Shown here: in pieces, positions 18,066 through 25,970 of the stretch
How the letters are laid out: every line of letters starts with the position of its first letter
Numbering within the stretch: position 1 is the first letter of the stretch
Source of the DNA: Paraburkholderia hospita
GTDB lineage: Bacteria > Pseudomonadota > Gammaproteobacteria > Burkholderiales > Burkholderiaceae
Direction of reading: 5' to 3'
Assembly (NCBI RefSeq): GCF_002902965.1
Contig: NZ_CP026107.1
Location: forward strand, 1,364,001 to 1,428,000
DNA length: 64,000 nucleotides
Program-made: the position numbers and the translations under genes
The notes under the pieces: generated by a model
The model's input: only the letters and a program-made list of their open reading frames with translations
Databases searched by the model: none
What the model was told of the DNA's origin: nothing

Positions 18066-18382
18066 GGCATCCGCGTTTTGCTTTCTGGCCTTTGCGCTGG
18101 CATCCGCGTTATGCCTTCGTGCTTCACGCGTTGCCCCTGTGCGGGGCGGCACCTACTTTTCTTTGCCGCCGCAAAGAAAAGTAGGCAAAAGAAAGCGGCT
18201 AACACCGCCGACATTTCTTCTTGCCTGAGGGCCCTCAACCGGTCCCACACTTCACACGGCAACGTCTTTGTTCGCGTTCGTTGCCAACGCTTTGAATACA
18301 CGCCTCACCCACTTCAAACACCCGCACACGGGCTAGCGGCAGCGAATGGTTTGTGCCGCCCAGGTGGCAAACTGTGTGTAGG
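18066..18382 (+). repeat. Long dispersed-type repeat, left arm of an inverted pair
   Basis: About 317 bp that match, over nearly their whole length, the reverse complement of 18466-18790. Shared blocks in order are the CTGGCATCCGCGTT motifs, CTTCGTGCTTCA, GTGCGGGGCGGCACC, a 34-bp hairpin, AAGCGGCTAACACCGCC, CTTCTTGCCTGAGGGCCC, ACTTCACACGGCAAC, GTTGCCAACGCT, and GCCCAGGTGGCAAACTGTGT at the inner end. Short ORFs inside are not convincing genes. I recall very similar intergenic blocks in Burkholderia and Paraburkholderia genomes but cannot check copy number here. Confidence 0.85.
18152..18185. repeat. Perfect 15-bp hairpin in left repeat arm
   Basis: CCTACTTTTCTTTGC (18152-18166) pairs perfectly with GCAAAGAAAAGTAGG (18171-18185) around a CGCC loop. 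The same hairpin, with the complementary loop, recurs at 18664-18697. It lies about 100 nt after the GH35 stop and could end or protect the operon transcript, but no T-run follows in the + direction. Confidence 0.8.
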
Positions 18383-18465
18383 TTGTCGCGACGTACACGT
18401 TAGCGCTCTTACAACGTGGGACGCGTGCGCTATCAGTCCGAAGTGAGGCGTGTGTAGCGCTATGG
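18383..18465. other. 83-bp unique spacer between inverted repeat arms
   Basis: The centre of the large near-palindrome. It does not continue the inverted symmetry and contains no ORF, no tRNA-like fold and no recognisable attachment site. AGCGCT occurs twice (near 18403 and 18456). I see nothing that assigns a function. Confidence 0.6.
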
Positions 18466-18663
18466 CCTACACACAGTTTGCCACCTGGGCGGCGGTGGAA
18501 TATCTGGCACGGCGTGCCGCAACGCGGGTGAGTGAAGCGGGTGAGGCGTCAATTTAGAGCGTTGGCAACAAGCATGAGTCACGTGGTTGCCGTGTGAAGT
18601 GCGGGACCGGTAGGGGGCCCTCAGGCAAGAAGAAATGTTGGCGGTGTTAGCCGCTTTCTTTTG

Positions 18664-18697
18664 CCTACTTTTCTTTGCGGCGGCAAAGAAAAGTAGG
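18664..18697. repeat. Perfect 15-bp hairpin in right repeat arm
   Basis: Same stem as at 18152-18185 (CCTACTTTTCTTTGC / GCAAAGAAAAGTAGG) with loop GGCG, the complement of the left loop. It confirms that the two arms are inverted copies. On the minus strand it lies downstream of the LysR stop and may act as its 3' structure. Confidence 0.8.
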
Positions 18698-18714
18698 TGC
18701 CGCCCCGCACAGGG

Positions 18715-18885
18715 GCGACGCTTGAAGCACGAAGGCAAAACGCGGATGCCAGCGCGAAGGCCAAAACACCGAACGGCGACGCTTGAAGCACGATAACAAA
18801 GCGCGGATGCCAGCGCAAAGGCCAAAACACCGAACGGCAACGCCTGAAGCACGAAGGCAAATCGCGGATGCCAGCGAAAAGACTC
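18715..18885 (-). repeat. Imperfect tandem 61-bp units (about 2.8 copies)
   Basis: Units begin at 18715, 18776 and 18837, exactly 61 bp apart, and each contains TGAAGCACGA, GCGGATGCCAGCG and, in the first two, GGCCAAAACACCGAACGGC. The third is cut off near the end of the repeat. The left arm carries a shorter, reversed equivalent (two CTGGCATCCGCGTT blocks). The pattern suggests unit gain or loss by slippage within a dispersed repeat. Confidence 0.75.
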
Positions 18886-18891
18886 ATACAC

Positions 18892-19869
18892 TCATCGTGC
18901 CTTCGTCTCGACACTTGCCAACGGCGACGCTTTCCGCCCACGCGACGAAGGACTGCTCGCATGCCAATCGCCAGATGATCCATCGAGCTCACCCGCCATC
19001 ATCGTACGAACCAGATCAAGAAAAATCTGAACCACAGGATTCGGCTGCTGCAACTGCGGACACAGCGTGAACCCGCGAAACATAATCTGAGGCACAAAAG
19101 GCCGAAACACAATCCGCTTCGGATTGGTATCAATCGCTGCAAGCGGATTCACAATACCAATCCCAAGCCCGCGCGAAACGAGCGCGCATATCGTCGCGCC
19201 ATACGGCGTTTCGATCGCTGGCACCTGGCCAGCGCCAGCGGCCCGCAACACGCGATCAAGAGGACTGCGCGTATCGTCCGCATACGATGGCAGGATCAGC
19301 CGCTCGCCGCGCAGATCGCCCGCTTCGATCCGGTCTCGCGCAGTCAACGGATGCTGCGCGGGCAGCGCGCATAGCGCCGGCAGCCGATACAACTCGGCAC
19401 TCGTCACACCGAACGCGTCCGGTGTAGCCGTCGCAAAGCCGACATCACAGTACGCCGACGACACCCAACGCTGGATCGTCCCTTCGCTTCTCATCTCCAG
19501 CGACACGATCACCCGCGGGTAAGCCGCAAGAAACTGCTCGATCACCGCAGGCAGAAAGGACAGCGCAAGCACGGGCGCGGCGACGATACGCAGACGTCCA
19601 CTGCCCAACTGGCGAATTTCGCGTGCTGAGTTCTCCAGCTTTTCCAGTCCGACGAAGCTGCGCTCGACTTCGCGATAGAACGCACTGCCCGCATCCGTTG
19701 CGTGGATGCGCCCGCCGTTGCGCACGAACAGCGTGAGCCCCGTCGCCGTCTCCAGCTCCGCAATCAGCCGGCTGATACTCGGTTGCGACGTGCCAAGCTC
19801 TTCGGCTGCCGCCGTCATCGAGCCGCGCAGCATGACCAGCCGGAATGCCTCGATTTGCCTCTGATTCAT
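18892..19869 (-). CDS. LysR-family transcriptional regulator
   Basis: A 325-residue LysR regulator with a helix-turn-helix in MNQRQIEAFRLVMLRGSMTA and AEELGTSQPSISRLIAELE. I chose the ATG at 19869 because the 33 residues encoded further upstream precede the normal LysR start. It is divergent from the PuuB-like oxidoreductase at 20009 with 139 nt between them, so it likely controls that amine or amino acid cluster. The last 40 or so residues (Ser/Arg-rich) run up to the edge of the repeat at 18890, so the tail may have been reshaped by the repeat's insertion. Confidence 0.85.
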   Translation of the reverse strand: MNQRQIEAFRLVMLRGSMTAAAEELGTSQPSISRLIAELETATGLTLFVRNGGRIHATDAGSAFYREVERSFVGLEKLENSAREIRQLGSGRLRIVAAPVLALSFLPAVIEQFLAAYPRVIVSLEMRSEGTIQRWVSSAYCDVGFATATPDAFGVTSAELYRLPALCALPAQHPLTARDRIEAGDLRGERLILPSYADDTRSPLDRVLRAAGAGQVPAIETPYGATICALVSRGLGIGIVNPLAAIDTNPKRIVFRPFVPQIMFRGFTLCPQLQQPNPVVQIFLDLVRTMMAGELDGSSGDWHASSPSSRGRKASPLASVETKAR

Positions 19870-20008
19870 CGCCTCTCCCGTCCGCTCGCCGTGAACAGAG
19901 ACCTTAGCTTGCCATATCAGAAATGAATAGAAGCCCTTTTTGTCGCTATTTGACCGGATAAACCGCACGAACCTAGACTGGCCTCACTACGCAGAACCCG
20001 TCACGCTC

Positions 20009-21349
20009 ATGCGCCCTGATTCCCTGCTTTTCCATGAAGCCTTTCGATGCGACCCGTACTGGTGGGACGCTGCGCCGCCCGAAACCGCGCGGACGCCGCT
20101 GCCATGCCAGGTGGACATTGCGATTATCGGCAGCGGTTATTGCGGGCTGTCGGCGGCTGCGGAAGCGGCGAGCCACGGCGCGCGCGTGGCCGTCCTCGAT
20201 GCGGGTGAGATCGGCGCGGGCGGCAGCACGCGCAGCGGCGGAATGGTGTCGAGCGGCCAGAAGCTCGCGTTGACGAACGCGATCGCGGGCGTCTCCGCCG
20301 AGCGGCTCGTGCGGCTGATGCGCGAATCGATGGCAAGTTTCGATTACTTGAAGCGCCTCGTCGCCGACGAATCGCTCGATGCGGATCTGACGATCACCGG
20401 CCGCTTTTTCGGCGCTTACACGCCCGGTCATTTCGATCAGTTGCGTCGCCAGGGTGAGTTACTGCGGGACAAAACGGGCGTCACCGTGCATGTGATCGAG
20501 CGCGACGCGCAGCGCGCGATGATCGGCTCGGACTATTACTACGGCGGCATCCTCGTCGATGAATACGGCGGGCTGCATACGGCCAAGTATCACCGTGGAC
20601 TGCGCGAGCTTGCCAGGCGGCGCGGCGTCACACTGCATTCGCATGCACAAGCGGAACGTATCGAGCGGATCGCGAGCAACGCGCCCGACGGCGTGCGCTT
20701 TCGCGTACACACGGCGCGAGGCTCGCTCGACGCACGCCATGTACTTGTCGCGACCAACGGCTATACGGGCCCGTTGCTGCCGTTCTTCGCGCGCCGCGTG
20801 CTGCCCGTCGCGAGCTATCAGATCGCGACGGAACCCCTGCCCGACGGATTGATGCACGCGCTCAACCCCGGCGCGCGGATGATCAGCGATTCGAAGCGCA
20901 ATCTGTTCTACACGCGCCCGTCTCCAGACGGTACACGGATGCTGTTCGGCTCACGCCCGGCGATCAGCGAACTGAGCGAACGCGAAGCGGCCCGCCTTCT
21001 ATACGGAAAGATGCTGCAACTGTGGCCGGCGCTGCGCGACGTGCGTATCACGCACGCATGGAAAGGCTACGTCGCGATGACACGCGACAAGCTCGCGCAC
21101 ATCGGCGTGCACGACGGCATTCATTACGCGCTCGGCTGCAACGGCAATGGCGTCGCGCTGATGAGCTATCTGGGCCACCGCGTCGCGCGGCATATGCTCC
21201 GCGTAGATCGCGACGCAGGCGCCTTTAGCGAAGGCGAATTTCCGTTGAGCGGCGCAGGGATCGCCAGTCAGATTGCCGTGCCGCTCGGCACCGCGCTCTA
21301 TCAACTCGACGACCTGTGGCGCGGACGTGTGCGCGTCGCGCTGTCCTGA
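20009..21349 (+). CDS. FAD-dependent amine/amino acid oxidoreductase (PuuB-like)
   Basis: A 446-residue DAO-family flavoenzyme. The Rossmann motif is DIAIIGSGYCGLSAAAEAA near residue 36, and the N-terminal SYWW-like segment reads DPYWWDAAPP, as in gamma-glutamylputrescine oxidases. The C-terminal motif GCNGNGVALMSYLG closes the FAD site. It should oxidise a secondary amine or N-substituted amino acid. The ATG at 20009 is the first good start; an in-frame TTG 23 codons upstream exists, and no strong ribosome site is visible at either. It heads a cluster with an amino acid ABC importer (21383-23881) and a second DAO-family enzyme (23906). Confidence 0.82.
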   Translation: MRPDSLLFHEAFRCDPYWWDAAPPETARTPLPCQVDIAIIGSGYCGLSAAAEAASHGARVAVLDAGEIGAGGSTRSGGMVSSGQKLALTNAIAGVSAERLVRLMRESMASFDYLKRLVADESLDADLTITGRFFGAYTPGHFDQLRRQGELLRDKTGVTVHVIERDAQRAMIGSDYYYGGILVDEYGGLHTAKYHRGLRELARRRGVTLHSHAQAERIERIASNAPDGVRFRVHTARGSLDARHVLVATNGYTGPLLPFFARRVLPVASYQIATEPLPDGLMHALNPGARMISDSKRNLFYTRPSPDGTRMLFGSRPAISELSEREAARLLYGKMLQLWPALRDVRITHAWKGYVAMTRDKLAHIGVHDGIHYALGCNGNGVALMSYLGHRVARHMLRVDRDAGAFSEGEFPLSGAGIASQIAVPLGTALYQLDDLWRGRVRVALS

Positions 21350-21382
21350 CCTTCATCGCGTCACTGGATACGAGGAGCCCCG

Positions 21383-22108
21383 ATGATCCATCTGCACAAC
21401 GTTTCGAAATGGTTTGGCGAGCACCGCGTGCTGGCCGGCTGCTCCGCGACGATCGAACGCGGCGAAGTCGTCGTGGTCTGCGGGCCTTCGGGCTCGGGCA
21501 AGTCGACGCTGATCAAGTCGGTCAATGGGCTCGAGCCTGTGCAGGATGGCCGCATCGTCGTCGACGGCGTGGACGTGACGGCGAAAACGGTAAACCTTGC
21601 GCGGTTGCGCGCGAAGGTCGGGATGGTTTTCCAGCATTTCGAGCTCTTTCCGCATCTGAGCGTACGGCGCAACCTGATGCTCGCGCAGATGACGGTGCTC
21701 GGACGCAGCCGCGACGAAGCAGCCGACAAGGCGCGCTCGCTGTTGCGGCGCGTGGGCTTGCGCGATTACGAAGACAAGTACCCGACGCAGTTGTCAGGCG
21801 GCCAGCAGCAGCGTGTGGCGATTGCCCGCGCGCTGTCGATGGACCCCGTCGCGATGCTGTTCGACGAGCCGACCTCCGCGCTCGACCCGGAGATGGTCAA
21901 CGAAGTGCTCGACGTGATGAGCGCGCTCGCTCAGGACGGCATGACGATGTTGTGCGTGACCCACGAAATGGGCTTCGCCAGGCGCGTCGCCGACCGCATC
22001 CTGTTCATGGATCGTGGCGCCATAGCCGAGGACGACTCGAAAGAACAGTTCTTCTCGCGCCCTCGCTCCGAGCGTGCGCGTGAGTTTCTGTCGCGCATTC
22101 TGCATTGA
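21383..22108 (+). CDS. Polar amino acid ABC transporter ATP-binding protein (GlnQ type)
   Basis: A 241-residue PAAT-family ATPase. Walker A is GPSGSGKST at residues 34-42, the signature is LSGGQQQR, Walker B is [15 protein letters not shown] and the switch is VTHEMGFA. It is preceded 34 nt upstream by the FAD oxidoreductase, with a GAGG-like ribosome site. It pairs with the binding protein at 22177 and the permease at 23063. Confidence 0.92.
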   Translation: MIHLHNVSKWFGEHRVLAGCSATIERGEVVVVCGPSGSGKSTLIKSVNGLEPVQDGRIVVDGVDVTAKTVNLARLRAKVGMVFQHFELFPHLSVRRNLMLAQMTVLGRSRDEAADKARSLLRRVGLRDYEDKYPTQLSGGQQQRVAIARALSMDPVAMLFDEPTSALDPEMVNEVLDVMSALAQDGMTMLCVTHEMGFARRVADRILFMDRGAIAEDDSKEQFFSRPRSERAREFLSRILH

Positions 22109-22176
22109 GCGGCACACGCCGCGTTCGCCCTGCTGTTCCCTTTCTGTTCACCGCCGTTCCTTTCGAGAGGAGCCTC

Positions 22177-22998
22177 ATGATGCGTTTTCTTCAGTTTGCA
22201 CGCAGTTTCGCGCTGGCTGCTTCGCTGTGCGTCGCAGCCGTATCGGCCGCTCATGCGGAAGACGTGGGCACGCTCACACCGGGCAAGATCGTTGCCGGCG
22301 TCGACGCGAACAACAAGCCCTATTCGTACATCGACAACGGCAAGATGACGGGCTTCGATGTCGAGCTGATTCGCGCGATCGCCGCGAAGCTCGGTCTGTC
22401 CGCAGACTTCCGCGCGCAGGACTTCGCCGGCCTGTTACCGAGCGTCGCGAACCAGCAGATCGATCTCGCCGCCGGCTCCATTTCGATCACGAAAGAACGG
22501 CTCAAGATGGTCGACTTTTCCGAGGGGTACCTGACGGGCCTGTTGAGCGTCGCGACGCTGCCGGACAGCACGATTTCGAGCGACGTCGCGTCCGTCAAGG
22601 GCAAGCGGATCGGCGTCGTGCAAGGCACCATCGAAGACACGTATTCGGACAGCTATCTGCCCAGTGCGCAGATCGTGCGCTTTCCGAATCTGAACGCGGG
22701 ATTCCTCGCGCTGCGTAACAAGTACATCGACGGCTACTTCGTCGACAAGACACTGGTGGAAGGCCTGCAAGGCAAGTACCCGCAGATGAACATCGCGGAC
22801 AAGCTCGACATATCCGCGATCAATCTGCCGGCGGGCTTTCCTGTTCACAAGGGCAACGTCAAGCTCGAAACCGCGCTCAACAAGACGCTCGGCGAACTGG
22901 TGGCCGACGGCACGTGGATGAAGCTCTATCTGCAGTTCCATCCCGGCTATCCGAAGCCCGCCGACCTGCCGCCGTACGCAATGAAGTCAGGCACCTGA
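22177..22998 (+). CDS. Polar amino acid ABC transporter substrate-binding protein
   Basis: A 273-residue family 3 solute-binding protein. The signal peptide covers about residues 1-26 (cleavage after AAHAE-like end). The ligand domain shows PYSYIDNGKMTGFDVELIRA and later DLAAGSISITKER. The ATG at 22177, with a second ATG next to it, follows GAGAGGAG; the longer in-frame start at 22105 overlaps the ATPase and is unlikely. It is periplasmic and feeds the single permease downstream. The ligand is probably a cationic or N-modified amino acid, judged only from the flanking oxidoreductases. Confidence 0.9.
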   Translation: MMRFLQFARSFALAASLCVAAVSAAHAEDVGTLTPGKIVAGVDANNKPYSYIDNGKMTGFDVELIRAIAAKLGLSADFRAQDFAGLLPSVANQQIDLAAGSISITKERLKMVDFSEGYLTGLLSVATLPDSTISSDVASVKGKRIGVVQGTIEDTYSDSYLPSAQIVRFPNLNAGFLALRNKYIDGYFVDKTLVEGLQGKYPQMNIADKLDISAINLPAGFPVHKGNVKLETALNKTLGELVADGTWMKLYLQFHPGYPKPADLPPYAMKSGT

Positions 22999-23062
22999 GC
23001 GACCCGGCCGCCGCCCGCCAACCGCACGTCATCGACCACGTTTCGTCTCCCGGAGAGCGCAC

Positions 23063-23881
23063 ATGGACGCTTTTTTGCAGAACTTCCTCGACTGGCCGCT
23101 TCTAGTCGATTCGTTGCCGGCGCTGCTGGGTACGGGCCTGGTGAACACGTTGGTCCTGTCGTTGTTCTCGACGGTGCTCGGCATCGTCGCGGGCATGGTG
23201 CTCGCGTTGATGGCCGTGTCCAACACGCGCTGGCTGATGTTTCCCGCGCAGGTGTTCATCGACGTGTTTCGCGGCCTGCCCGCCGCGCTCGTGATTCTCG
23301 TGGTTGGCCAGGGGCTGGCGCCCATCGGGCTGTCGATCTTCGGGCCGAACCCCTATCCTCTCGCGATCGTCGCGCTCGCGTTGATATCGTCCGCTTATAT
23401 CGCCGAGATTTTCCGCTCGGGTATCCAGAGCGTGGGGCGCGGCCAGATGTATGCGTGCCAGGCGCTCGGCATGACGTACTGGAGCGGCATGCGGCATGTC
23501 ATCGTGCCGCAGGGCGTGCGGCGCATTCTGCCCGCGCTCGCCAACCAGTTCATTTCGATCGTCAAGGATTCGAGCCTCGTTTACTTTCTCGGGCTGCTCA
23601 CGTCGCAACGCGATCTCTTCACGATCGGGCAGAATACGGCCGTCAATACGGCGAACCTGTCGCCGCTCGTCGCGGCAGGCGTCGTGTATCTGCTGATCAC
23701 CGTGCCGCTCACGCATGCGATCAATCACATCGATCGCTGGACCAACCGCTTCTCGAACCCCGGCGCGCGCGGCGGCAAGCGGGCGCCGCGCAGTCTGCGC
23801 GCAGCGCGGCGCGAGGCAGCGCTGCAATCGCAGGCAACTGCGCAGGCCGCCGCAGCCGGCATCGCCGAACGCCGGCCTTGA
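23063..23881 (+). CDS. Polar amino acid ABC transporter permease
   Basis: A 272-residue HisM/GlnP-type inner-membrane permease with about five helices. The ATPase-contact loop is present near GRGQMYACQALGMTYWSGMR, and VFRGLPAALVILVVGQ is typical of the family. Its C-terminus is extended by about 40 Arg/Ala-rich residues (RAARREAALQSQATAQAAAA), which is unusual. Only one permease gene is in this cluster, so the channel would be a homodimer or would use a partner encoded elsewhere. Confidence 0.88.
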   Translation: MDAFLQNFLDWPLLVDSLPALLGTGLVNTLVLSLFSTVLGIVAGMVLALMAVSNTRWLMFPAQVFIDVFRGLPAALVILVVGQGLAPIGLSIFGPNPYPLAIVALALISSAYIAEIFRSGIQSVGRGQMYACQALGMTYWSGMRHVIVPQGVRRILPALANQFISIVKDSSLVYFLGLLTSQRDLFTIGQNTAVNTANLSPLVAAGVVYLLITVPLTHAINHIDRWTNRFSNPGARGGKRAPRSLRAARREAALQSQATAQAAAAGIAERRP

Positions 23882-23905
23882 ACCCATCCAACTCAATACA
23901 CGAAC

Positions 23906-25243
23906 ATGGGACCGAAAGTCGACACCGTAGCCGACGATATCCAGTTACCTGAGCGCGCCGATGTGGTCGTGATCGGCGGCGGGATCATCGGCGTTTCCAC
24001 TGCGCTGTATCTGAGCGAAAAAGGCTTGCAGGTCGCGCTGTGCGAGAAAGGACACATCGCCGGCGAGCAATCTAGCCGCAACTGGGGCTGGGTGCGCGTC
24101 ACGCGCCGCGACCCGCGCGAACTGCTGCTCAGCATCGAAAGCCTGAAGCTGTGGCGCACGCTCGACCGCACGCTGGGCATCGACACGGGTTTCAATCAGT
24201 GCGGCATTCTGTATGTATCGAACGACGACGCGACATTGGCAAGGCATCGCGACTGGCTCGCGCGCGCGAGGCAGATTGCCGGCGACGCATTCGACACGCG
24301 CGAAGTCGATACCGAAGCGATTGCCGAACTGCTGCCCGGCTCGACCCGCAGTTTCAAGGGAGGCATATACACGCCAGGCGACGCGCGCGCGGAACCGCAA
24401 AAAGCCGCGCCTGCCATCGCGAATGCGCTGCGCAAGCGAGGCGTGAAGATACTCACGCCTTGCGCCGTACGTGGCATTGAAACGAGCGGCGGACACGTCA
24501 GCGCCGTCGTCACCGAGCACGGCACGATCCGCTGCGATGCCGTCGTCGTCGCGGGCGGCGCATGGACGCGCTATTTCTGCGGCAATCTCGGCGTCGAACT
24601 GCCGCAACTGCTGACGCGCGCCTCGGTGCTGCGTACCGAGCCGCTCGAAGGCGGCCCGACGTGCAGCGCGAACAACGAGGAGTTCGCATTTCGCAAGCGC
24701 GCCGACGGCGGCTACACGGTCGCTTATGGACTGCGAACGCACGCGGACCTCACCCCCGATGCGTTCCGCCTCTTCTTCAAGTACATCGAGGCGTTGAAGA
24801 GCCAGATGGGCGCGTTGCAGATCCGCGTCGGCAAGCGCTTTCTCGATGAGTTGAAGCGGCCCCGCCGCTGGGCGCTCGACCGTCCAACCATCTTCGAAGC
24901 CATCCGCACGCTCGATCCCGATCCCGTCGTCCCATATGTCGATAACGGGCTGCTCGAGTTCGTGAAGGCGTTTCCGCATCTCGCAGGCGCGAAGATTGCG
25001 CAGCGCTGGGCGGGCTATATCGACGTGACGCCAGATGCGATTCCCGTCATCTCCGGCGCCGCGCGCGTACCGGGGTTGTTCATCGGCACGGGCTTCTCGG
25101 GGCACGGTTTCGGCATTGGACCGGCCGCGGGCAAGCTGATGGCCGATCTCGTCAATAACGACACGCCGCTCGTCGACCCGCACGCGTTTCGGCTCGAACG
25201 CTTCAGCGACGGTACGAAAATCACCATCGACGCGGGCTTTTAA
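23906..25243 (+). CDS. FAD-dependent D-amino acid dehydrogenase-like oxidoreductase (DadA type)
   Basis: A 445-residue DAO-superfamily enzyme. The FAD motif ADVVVIGGGIIGVSTALYL is near residue 18, EQSSRNWGWVRVTRRD follows, and the C-terminal FAD loop is GTGFSGHGFGIGPAAGKL. It likely oxidises an imported amino or imino acid. It starts 24 nt after the permease, so it is co-transcribed with the transporter. With the PuuB-like enzyme at 20009 the cluster holds two distinct DAO enzymes around one importer, suggesting sequential oxidations or an opine-like substrate. This is inference. Confidence 0.85.
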   Translation: MGPKVDTVADDIQLPERADVVVIGGGIIGVSTALYLSEKGLQVALCEKGHIAGEQSSRNWGWVRVTRRDPRELLLSIESLKLWRTLDRTLGIDTGFNQCGILYVSNDDATLARHRDWLARARQIAGDAFDTREVDTEAIAELLPGSTRSFKGGIYTPGDARAEPQKAAPAIANALRKRGVKILTPCAVRGIETSGGHVSAVVTEHGTIRCDAVVVAGGAWTRYFCGNLGVELPQLLTRASVLRTEPLEGGPTCSANNEEFAFRKRADGGYTVAYGLRTHADLTPDAFRLFFKYIEALKSQMGALQIRVGKRFLDELKRPRRWALDRPTIFEAIRTLDPDPVVPYVDNGLLEFVKAFPHLAGAKIAQRWAGYIDVTPDAIPVISGAARVPGLFIGTGFSGHGFGIGPAAGKLMADLVNNDTPLVDPHAFRLERFSDGTKITIDAGF

Positions 25244-25277
25244 ACGTTGCACATCACATCGTCAGCGGGAACATCAC

Positions 25278-25961
25278 ATGGACAAGGTAGCGATGGTGTC
25301 AGGAGCGAATCGCGGCATCGGCCGCGAAATCGCGCTGGAGTTGCATCGGCGTGGATATCGGCTGTCGCTGGGCATGCGCGACCCGTCATCGTTCGATAAC
25401 AACGTCGACGCGTTTCTCTTCGCCTACGAAGCGCGCGACGCGCATGCCGCCCGCCAGTGGGTCAATGCGACCGTCGATCGTTTCGGCCGTCTGGACGTGC
25501 TAGTGAGCAACGCCGGGATCTGCAAGATGATCACGTTCGACGACGACGCGAGCGAACTGCTCGACGAAACGCTCGACATCAACGTGAAGGCGCCCTTCCG
25601 GCTCGCGCAGGCCGCGTTGCCGCATCTGAGGCGTGCAGGCAACGGACGCTTCGTGCAGCTCGCGTCGCTGTCGGGTAAGCGGGTGAAGAACCTGAACGTC
25701 GGCTATCAGATGTCGAAGCACGCGGTGATCGCGTTGACCCATGCGGTGCGGCGTGCGTGCTGGGACGACGGCGTGCGCGCAACAGCCGTCTGTCCCGGCT
25801 TCGTCAACACCGACATGGCAGCCGGACTCGCCGATCTGCCGCCCGACGCGATGACGCAGCCGGGCGACATCGCATCGATCGTCGTGAACACGCTCGAACT
25901 GCCGAACACGGCGAGCATGGCGGAACTGCTCATCAATTGCCGTCACGAAGACATGCTGTGA
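25278..25961 (+). CDS. Short-chain dehydrogenase/reductase
   Basis: A 227-residue classical SDR. The cofactor motif is GANRGIG near residue 9, NAG is present (VSNAGICKM), the active-site Ser lies in QLASLSGKR and the YxxxK pair is YQMSK. No acidic residue stands out at the end of beta-2, so NAD/NADP choice is unclear. It is 34 nt after the DadA-like gene and likely reduces or oxidises the carbonyl product of that pathway. Its stop is 9 nt from the stop of the convergent LysR gene. Confidence 0.85.
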   Translation: MDKVAMVSGANRGIGREIALELHRRGYRLSLGMRDPSSFDNNVDAFLFAYEARDAHAARQWVNATVDRFGRLDVLVSNAGICKMITFDDDASELLDETLDINVKAPFRLAQAALPHLRRAGNGRFVQLASLSGKRVKNLNVGYQMSKHAVIALTHAVRRACWDDGVRATAVCPGFVNTDMAAGLADLPPDAMTQPGDIASIVVNTLELPNTASMAELLINCRHEDML

Positions 25962-25970
25962 CGACGAACG

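Larger units (their letters stand above)
18466..18890 (-). repeat. Long dispersed-type repeat, right arm of an inverted pair
   Basis: Inverted copy of 18066-18382, starting with ACACAGTTTGCCACCTGGGC at the inner edge and running through the same ordered blocks on the other strand. It is longer on its outer side because a 61-bp unit is repeated there (18715-18885). It ends one base before the stop codon of the LysR gene at 18892. The small peptides encoded in both arms are translations of the repeat, not supported genes. Confidence 0.85.

Noticed and set aside
18383..18465. Phage attachment site or invertible switch
   Set aside because: No integrase or invertase gene and no tRNA lie nearby, and no recombination core can be recognised.
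18715..18885. CRISPR-like array
   Set aside because: The 61-bp units are contiguous and similar along their length, with no constant repeat/variable spacer pattern and no cas genes.
18046..18892. Several 60-140 residue ORFs in the repeat region
   Set aside because: They are translations of the inverted repeat on both strands and carry the same peptides at both arms; there are no ribosome sites or domains.
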